A stretch of 9,843 nucleotides of DNA, taken from the NCBI GenBank assembly GCA_900757025.1, contig CAAEMG010000148.1, forward strand, positions 1-9,843. Reading direction: 5' to 3'. Source of the DNA: Clostridia bacterium. GTDB taxonomy: Bacteria; Bacillota; Clostridia; Lachnospirales; Anaerotignaceae. This document shows positions 5,882-9,843 of the stretch, in pieces. The notes below the pieces were generated by a model that made no database searches, had not been told where the DNA came from, and saw nothing but the letters and a program-made list of their open reading frames with translations. Position 1 is the first letter of the stretch, and each line of letters begins with the position of its first letter. A program made the position numbers and the translations under genes.

Positions 5882-7660
5882 ATGACAGTAAGAGAATATT
5901 TAAAAGAAAACACACTTATTTTTGACGGCAGTATGGGTACATATTTTGCCTCAAAATATGACAGTGCTTTGGATAAATGTGAGCTTGCCAATATAAAAAA
6001 CGAAAAACTTGTTTATGATATTCACAAGGAATATATAGAGGCAGGCTGTAATGCTATAAAAACAAATACTTTCGGCGCAAATCTTCCGGAAATGGATTTT
6101 AACGAAGAGCTTTTAAAAAACGTAATTACAAAGGGCTGGGAAATTGCGGAAAAGGCGGCGAAAAACGAAGGCGTTTTTGTTTTTGCCGACATGGGGCCTA
6201 TACAGACGGCAGGAGAAAATGTTGACAAATATTTTTATATAAAGACAATAGATATTTTTCTTTCTCTTGGTGCCGAAAACTTTCTTTTTGAAACATTCAG
6301 CAATTCAGATTATTTAAGCGAACTTGCGGAATATATAAAAGAGAAAAATCCAGACGCATTTATAATAACATCTTTTGCCGTTCAGCCCGACGGATATACA
6401 AGAACTGGCGTTTTCGGCTATGAGCTTTTAAAAGAACTTTCAAAAGACGAAAACATTGATTATGTGGGCATTAACTGTGTTTCCGGACCTAGACATATGC
6501 TTGAGTTTATTAAAAACTATAAGCTGAATAACCTTAAAATTTCCGTTATGCCAAACGCCGGCTACCCAACGGTTATAAATAACAGAACATTTTTTGACAG
6601 CAGTCCGGAATATTTTGCAATGGAAACAGAGGATATTGCAAAACTCGGCGTAAAAATTTTGGGCGGATGCTGTGGAACAACGCCGCAGTATATACGTTTT
6701 ATGGCTGAAAGAGTGCATCGTCTTTCGTCAGAAGAAACAGCTGAAGGCGAGGAGAAAAAGCAGGTTTCACATTATATAGCAAAAAGAGAAAACACATTCA
6801 GAAATAAACTTGAAAGCGGAAAAAAAGTTATTGCGGTTGAACTTGATTCGCCTTTAAATTCAGATTTAACAAAATTTATGGATGGAGCAATACGTCTTAA
6901 AGAGCATGGCGTGGATATAATGACAATAGCCGACTGTCCCATAGCAAGAGCAAGAATGGACAGCTCCATACTTGCCTGCAAACTTAAAAGAGAACTTAAT
7001 ATGGACGTTCTTCCTCATCTTACCTGCAGAGACAGAAACATAAACGCAACAAAGGCTCTTCTTTTGGGGCTTAATGCGGAAGGTGTTGACAATGTGCTTG
7101 TGGTAACGGGCGACCCTGTGCCTACGGCAGAAAGAAGCGAAGTAAAAAGCGTTTACAACTTTAACTCAAGAATGCTTGCAAAATATATTTCAACACTTAA
7201 CGAAACTGTTTTTGATATAAACGAAATAACCTTATACGGTGCTTTAAATATAAATGCACACAATTTTGACATACAGCTTCGTCTTGCAAAAGAAAAAGAA
7301 AAAAACGGAATGTATGCTTTCCTCACACAGCCTGTTATGACGGCAGAAGGTTTGGAGAACCTTAAAAAAGCAAAAAAAGAGCTTAAAGGAAAGATTTTGG
7401 GTGGAATTATACCTGTGCTTAACTACAGAAATGCCTGCTTTATGGACAGCGAAATTTCGGGCATAAAGGTTGACAAAAAAATACTTGAGCTCTACAAAGA
7501 CAAAACAGCCGAAGAGGGCAGAGAGCTTGGAATTAAAATCGCCGTTGAAATAGCAAGACAGATTAAGGATTACTGCGACGGATATTATCTTATGACGCCT
7601 TTCGGAAAGACAGACATTATATGCGAGATAATGGACAGAATAAGAGAATTTGAGGGGTAA
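5882..7660 (+). CDS. yitJ: Bifunctional homocysteine S-methyltransferase / methylenetetrahydrofolate reductase (YitJ type)
   Basis: A two-module cytoplasmic enzyme of 592 residues with the architecture of Bacillus YitJ. Module 1 (about 1-290) is a homocysteine methyltransferase barrel with zinc ligands Cys199 (GINCVSGP), Cys263 and Cys264 (GGCCGTTP). Module 2 (about 312-592) is a flavin-dependent 5,10-methylenetetrahydrofolate reductase. Its landmarks are AVELDSP (318-324, with Glu320 at the catalytic glutamate position), PHLTC (378-382), VTGDP (408-412, Asp411), GGIIPVLN and YYLMTPFG near the end. It should make methyl-tetrahydrofolate for MetH. The methyl donor used by module 1 is not known from sequence. 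The start at 5882 lies 9 nt after the metH stop; AAGGTG overlaps that stop codon. No MetV-like partner is encoded here. Last gene of the operon; no T-tract terminator is evident after it. Confidence 0.93.
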   Translation: MTVREYLKENTLIFDGSMGTYFASKYDSALDKCELANIKNEKLVYDIHKEYIEAGCNAIKTNTFGANLPEMDFNEELLKNVITKGWEIAEKAAKNEGVFVFADMGPIQTAGENVDKYFYIKTIDIFLSLGAENFLFETFSNSDYLSELAEYIKEKNPDAFIITSFAVQPDGYTRTGVFGYELLKELSKDENIDYVGINCVSGPRHMLEFIKNYKLNNLKISVMPNAGYPTVINNRTFFDSSPEYFAMETEDIAKLGVKILGGCCGTTPQYIRFMAERVHRLSSEETAEGEEKKQVSHYIAKRENTFRNKLESGKKVIAVELDSPLNSDLTKFMDGAIRLKEHGVDIMTIADCPIARARMDSSILACKLKRELNMDVLPHLTCRDRNINATKALLLGLNAEGVDNVLVVTGDPVPTAERSEVKSVYNFNSRMLAKYISTLNETVFDINEITLYGALNINAHNFDIQLRLAKEKEKNGMYAFLTQPVMTAEGLENLKKAKKELKGKILGGIIPVLNYRNACFMDSEISGIKVDKKILELYKDKTAEEGRELGIKIAVEIARQIKDYCDGYYLMTPFGKTDIICEIMDRIREFEG

Positions 7661-7664
7661 GACC

Positions 7665-7682
7665 TTGGGGCTTTGTCCCAAT
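7665..7682. repeat. 18-bp dispersed motif, copy 2
   Basis: Identical to 635-652 (TTGGGGCTTTGTCCCAAT), starting 4 nt after the stop of the fused reductase gene. Its TTGGG/CCCAA stem has no following T-tract, so I do not call it a terminator. Confidence 0.75.
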
Positions 7683-7718
7683 ATCCCACAAGCCTTCTCT
7701 TGCTCAGAAATTTTGCTT

Positions 7719-7896
7719 GGTCAAGAATTTTCCTACGGGCAGGTTCACAAATTCCCTTCGGGAACAGCTTCGCTGCCGCCGTACATTCTGGCGGTTTGCT
7801 TTGAAAACTGCCTTCGGCAGCGGCGTTTTCTTCGCCGTTTCCAACAAAACGGATGTGCCGCCGCATCTATCTTTGCACTTCCTAAAAGGCTTGACC
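7719..7896. repeat. Hairpin-cluster element bounded by GGTCAAG/CTTGACC
   Basis: Outer 7-bp inverted repeats (7719-7725 and 7890-7896) enclose four consecutive small perfect stems. They are TTCCC-TTC-GGGAA (7752-7764), CCGCC/GGCGG (7776-7780/7790-7794), CTGCC-TTC-GGCAG (7808-7820) and CGGCG/CGCCG (7821-7825/7833-7837). The interior is visibly richer in G+C than the flanking genes, suggesting an inserted or specially constrained sequence. Function unknown. Confidence 0.6.
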
Positions 7897-7921
7897 TAAA
7901 CTTTGATAAAAACATTCTTAA

Positions 7922-7958
7922 ATTTGTTATCATGAGCGCTCCGCTCAACATGACAAAT
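7922..7958. repeat. GAGCG-core hairpin, relative of the 2467-2510 repeat
   Basis: The left arm (7922-7938, ending TCATGAGCG) and the right arm CGCTCAACATGACAAAT (7942-7958) pair at 14 of 17 positions around a 3-nt loop. The left flank CTTAAATTTGTTATCATGAGCG aligns with CTTAAATTCTTTGTCATGCTGAGCG at 2455-2479. This marks it as a shortened relative of the element at 2425-2602. Confidence 0.55.
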
Positions 7959-7974
7959 ACAGGTGGTTTTTGAC

Positions 7975-7996
7975 AAAGAGAAATATCCATTAAATC
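7975..7996. repeat. MITE-type terminal repeat, second copy of the 2581-2602 end
   Basis: AAAGAGAAATATCC plus the following ATTAAATC matches the right end of the 2425-2602 element at 19 of 22 positions. No convincing matching left end was found within 200 bp upstream, so this may be a decayed or deleted copy. Confidence 0.55.
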
Positions 7997-8042
7997 CAAC
8001 TTTACCGCAAACTTAAATTTATGTTACAATTTCTGCCTTTTA

Positions 8043-8069
8043 TTGAAATGGCAAGTAAAACAATATAAA
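8043..8069 (+). promoter_or_regulatory. Possible promoter of the LysM-G5 gene
   Basis: TTGAAA (8043-8048) and TATAAA (8064-8069) are 15 nt apart, shorter than the ideal 17. A better -10 word, TATAAT (8076-8081), has no good -35 partner. Placement is uncertain, but a start in this AT-rich stretch is likely because the preceding 300 bp is repeats. Confidence 0.3.
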
Positions 8070-8113
8070 ATTTAATATAATAAAAATTCAGCTTTATAAA
8101 GGAGGGACTGCTT

Positions 8114-9163
8114 ATGGCAGAACCAACAAAAAGAAGCAGTACCTCTTCCAAAAGAGAGGAAAGAAGAACGAGAACAAACAGAAGTTCAGAAAGAAAAGAA
8201 AGACGCCAAAGCAAAAAAAGAGGCATAAATAAAAGGCTTATTGCCCTTATTGCCGTTATAATTGTTATTGCTGCAGGTGTTTTTTCTGTTGTGGGAAAAA
8301 ACGCAACACAGTTTTCGGTAAACGGTGCTGTTATCTGTACGGTAAAACGCAGCGGAGTTACAAGCGAGGATATAACAAATACCGTTATGGCACTTTTGGC
8401 AGACGAATATGGCTCAAAAGTAAAAATTAATGAAGAAATTGTTTTGAACAATGTTCATGCGCCTAAAAAGGAACTTGTTACAATGGAATATGCACTTTCA
8501 AGGCTTAAACAGGTTGTTACCTATAGGGTTGAGGCGGCGGTTATAACAGTTGACGGAGAAAAAACAGCCGTTATGGCAAATACCGAATCTGCACAGGATG
8601 TTTTAAACTCCATAATACAGGATTATATTCCGGAAGGAAAAGAAATGGCAGAAAGCGGTTTTGTTCAAAATGTTTCCGTTGACTCCGATTTTGTTGATTC
8701 CGGTGAAATTATGTCTGCCGAAGAAACAAAAAAGAAACTTACCGTAGGCAGCCCTGTTACAAAAAAATATACTGTAGGCACAGGCGACACTATCTATAAA
8801 ATAGCGGCAAAAGCCGATATTACCGTGGAAGAACTTTTAAAAGCCAATCCAAGCCTTACTTTGGACAGCGTTTTAAAACTTGGTCAGGAGCTTAATTTAA
8901 CTGTTATGGAGCCGTTTCTTTCGGTTAAAACAGCTGAAAATGTGGTTTATACCGAAAAACAGGAAAAAGAAGTTATTTATAAACAGGACAGCAGCAAGCC
9001 CACAACATATAAAAAAGTTACACAGCAGGGAAAAGACGGACAAAAAGAAGTTACATCGCAAATTATAAGGATAAACGGCTTTGAAAGCGAAGAAAAAGTT
9101 GTTTCGGAAAAAACAACTGTAGAGCCTGTTGACGAAATTATAGTTGTGGGAACAAAGCAATAA
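8114..9163 (+). CDS. Membrane-anchored LysM-G5 cell-wall protein
   Basis: A 349-residue envelope protein probably tied to peptidoglycan. Order of parts: a very basic, Ser/Arg/Lys-rich cytoplasmic tail (1-41); one membrane helix (about 42-60); an extracellular region (about 62-210) with a VTYRVEAAVITVDGEKTAVM segment of the kind found in clostridial wall-hydrolase precursors; a LysM repeat (about 218-264, YTVGTGDTIYKIAAK to LGQELNLTV) that should bind glycan; and a G5 domain (about 268-347) ending D-E-I-I-V-V-G-T-K-Q. In related proteins as I remember them, an M23 metallopeptidase domain follows the G5 domain; here the chain stops two residues after the VVGT motif, so no catalytic domain is present. 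AAAGGAGG (8098-8105) lies 8 nt before the ATG. The response-regulator gene begins 39 nt later, probably on the same transcript. Confidence 0.85.
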   Translation: MAEPTKRSSTSSKREERRTRTNRSSERKERRQSKKRGINKRLIALIAVIIVIAAGVFSVVGKNATQFSVNGAVICTVKRSGVTSEDITNTVMALLADEYGSKVKINEEIVLNNVHAPKKELVTMEYALSRLKQVVTYRVEAAVITVDGEKTAVMANTESAQDVLNSIIQDYIPEGKEMAESGFVQNVSVDSDFVDSGEIMSAEETKKKLTVGSPVTKKYTVGTGDTIYKIAAKADITVEELLKANPSLTLDSVLKLGQELNLTVMEPFLSVKTAENVVYTEKQEKEVIYKQDSSKPTTYKKVTQQGKDGQKEVTSQIIRINGFESEEKVVSEKTTVEPVDEIIVVGTKQ

Positions 9164-9202
9164 CATTTTAAGCATTTTGCGTTGGAAGGAAGGGTGTTTG
9201 AA

Positions 9203-9843
9203 GTGCAGAAAATACTTGTTGTTGATGATGAAAAAAACATTGTTGACATAATTAAATTTAATCTTAAAAAAGAAGGCTATGAGGTTATAACAGCCTCAAA
9301 CGGCAGAGAGGCAATAGAAAAAAACGAAGCCGAAAAGCCGGACCTTATTATGCTTGACATTATGATGCCCGAAATCGACGGCTATGAAGCCTGCCGAAAA
9401 ATAAGGGAAAAATATGACACGCCTATTATTATGCTTACGGCAAGAGCCGAGGAGCTTGACAAGGTTTTGGGCCTTGAGCTTGGCGCAGACGACTATGTTA
9501 CAAAGCCTTTCGGCATAAGAGAACTTATGGCGAGGGTAAAAGCAAATTTAAGAAAAAGAGTTGTTCCGGCAGAAATCAAAAAAGCAGAAGAAAATAAAAA
9601 CGTGCTTACATACGGAAATCTTGAAATAGATAACGATATGTTTGAGATAAGAAAAGGCGGAGAAAAAATTGAACTTACACTTAGAGAGTTTGAGCTTTTA
9701 AAATTTCTCTGCGGTGCAAAGGGTCAGGTTTTTTCAAGAGAGGCTCTTATGGAAAAAGTTTGGGGCTATGATTATTACGGTGATGTAAGAACAGTTGACG
9801 TTACCGTAAGAAGGCTTAGGGAAAAACTTGAGGACGACCCGTC
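9203..9843 (+). CDS. OmpR/PhoB-family response regulator, WalR-like (cut by window end)
   Basis: DNA-binding half of a two-component system. The 213 visible residues give a complete receiver domain: Asp8, Asp9 and Glu10 in the acidic pocket, phospho-acceptor Asp52 in LIMLDIMMPEIDG, Thr79 (MLTAR) and Lys101 (TKPF). A winged-helix domain follows (about 130 on) with LTLREFELLKFL and the recognition-helix segment RTVDVTVRRLREKLEDDP. The latter closely resembles WalR/YycF of Firmicutes, which controls cell-wall metabolism. About 15-20 C-terminal residues should lie beyond the window. I chose GTG at 9203 (M-Q-K-I-L-V-V-D-D-E) with GGAAGGAAGG (9184-9193) 9 nt upstream; a GTG at 9194 is in frame but sits against the ribosome binding site. 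The neighbouring wall-binding LysM-G5 gene fits an envelope role. The sensor kinase gene is expected next but is not in the window. Confidence 0.9.
   Translation, partial: MQKILVVDDEKNIVDIIKFNLKKEGYEVITASNGREAIEKNEAEKPDLIMLDIMMPEIDGYEACRKIREKYDTPIIMLTARAEELDKVLGLELGADDYVTKPFGIRELMARVKANLRKRVVPAEIKKAEENKNVLTYGNLEIDNDMFEIRKGGEKIELTLREFELLKFLCGAKGQVFSREALMEKVWGYDYYGDVRTVDVTVRRLREKLEDDP

Larger units (their letters stand above)
7661..8113. other. Repeat-rich intergenic region between methionine operon and LysM-G5 gene
   Basis: It holds the second copy of the 18-bp motif (7665-7682), a hairpin cluster (7719-7896), a GAGCG-core hairpin (7922-7958), one MITE-type end (7975-7996) and a possible promoter for the next gene (8043-8069). 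Open frames exist on both strands between 7585 and 7999, but they are produced by the symmetric hairpins: no ribosome binding site, no family resemblance and mutually overlapping. I treat the stretch as non-coding. Confidence 0.7.

Noticed and set aside
7665..7682. Intrinsic terminator of the methionine operon at the TTGGG/CCCAA stem
   Set aside because: The stem is only 5 bp and no T-tract follows; the same motif at 635-652 is not at a transcript end in an obvious way.
7585..7999. Overlapping open frames of 84-107 codons on both strands
   Set aside because: They come from the symmetric hairpin repeats and the end of the reductase gene, have no ribosome binding site, and match no family I know.

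Overview
The window comes from an AT-rich, low-GC Gram-positive anaerobe, most likely a member of class Clostridia (Lachnospirales-like). Evidence: strong GGAGG ribosome binding sites, a lipoprotein-anchored ABC binding protein, a methionine synthase whose activation domain is a separate protein, a WalR-type response regulator, and protein sequences of clostridial character. The genus cannot be fixed from sequence alone.

Layout. (1) 1-2384, minus strand: an iron/corrinoid-type ABC importer operon. It has a consensus sigma-A promoter (2384-2355), a leader of about 148 nt ending in a textbook intrinsic terminator just ahead of the ribosome binding site, the lipoprotein binding protein (2199-982), a 396-bp repeat-bearing gap, and the start of a FecCD-type permease (585-1, cut by the window edge). 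(2) 2385-2802: a gene-free divergent region with a MITE-like inverted-repeat element, then very AT-rich promoter DNA. (3) 2803-7660, plus strand: a compact methionine operon. It encodes a stand-alone B12-dependent methionine synthase activation protein, a methionine synthase core (MetH) lacking that domain, and a fused homocysteine methyltransferase/methylenetetrahydrofolate reductase of the YitJ type. The first two genes overlap and the third follows within 9 nt. (4) 7661-8113: a gene-free stretch with a cluster of small hairpins and a second set of the dispersed repeats. (5) 8114-9843, plus strand: a membrane-anchored LysM-G5 protein and, 39 nt later, an OmpR/PhoB-type (WalR-like) response regulator cut by the window end.

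How the genes work together. The YitJ-type reductase half makes methyl-tetrahydrofolate, MetH moves that methyl group through cobalamin to homocysteine, and the separate activation protein should re-methylate oxidised MetH with S-adenosylmethionine. The divergent importer could supply corrinoid or iron, but its ligand cannot be read from sequence. The last two genes look like a cell-envelope module.

No defence system, CRISPR array, prophage, transposase or other obvious new system is visible. The points most worth follow-up are the attenuator-type leader of the importer, a frame-shifted C-terminal tail on its binding protein, the four-cysteine tail of the activation protein, the apparent absence of a peptidase domain in the LysM-G5 protein, and related short inverted-repeat elements in all three larger gene-free gaps.
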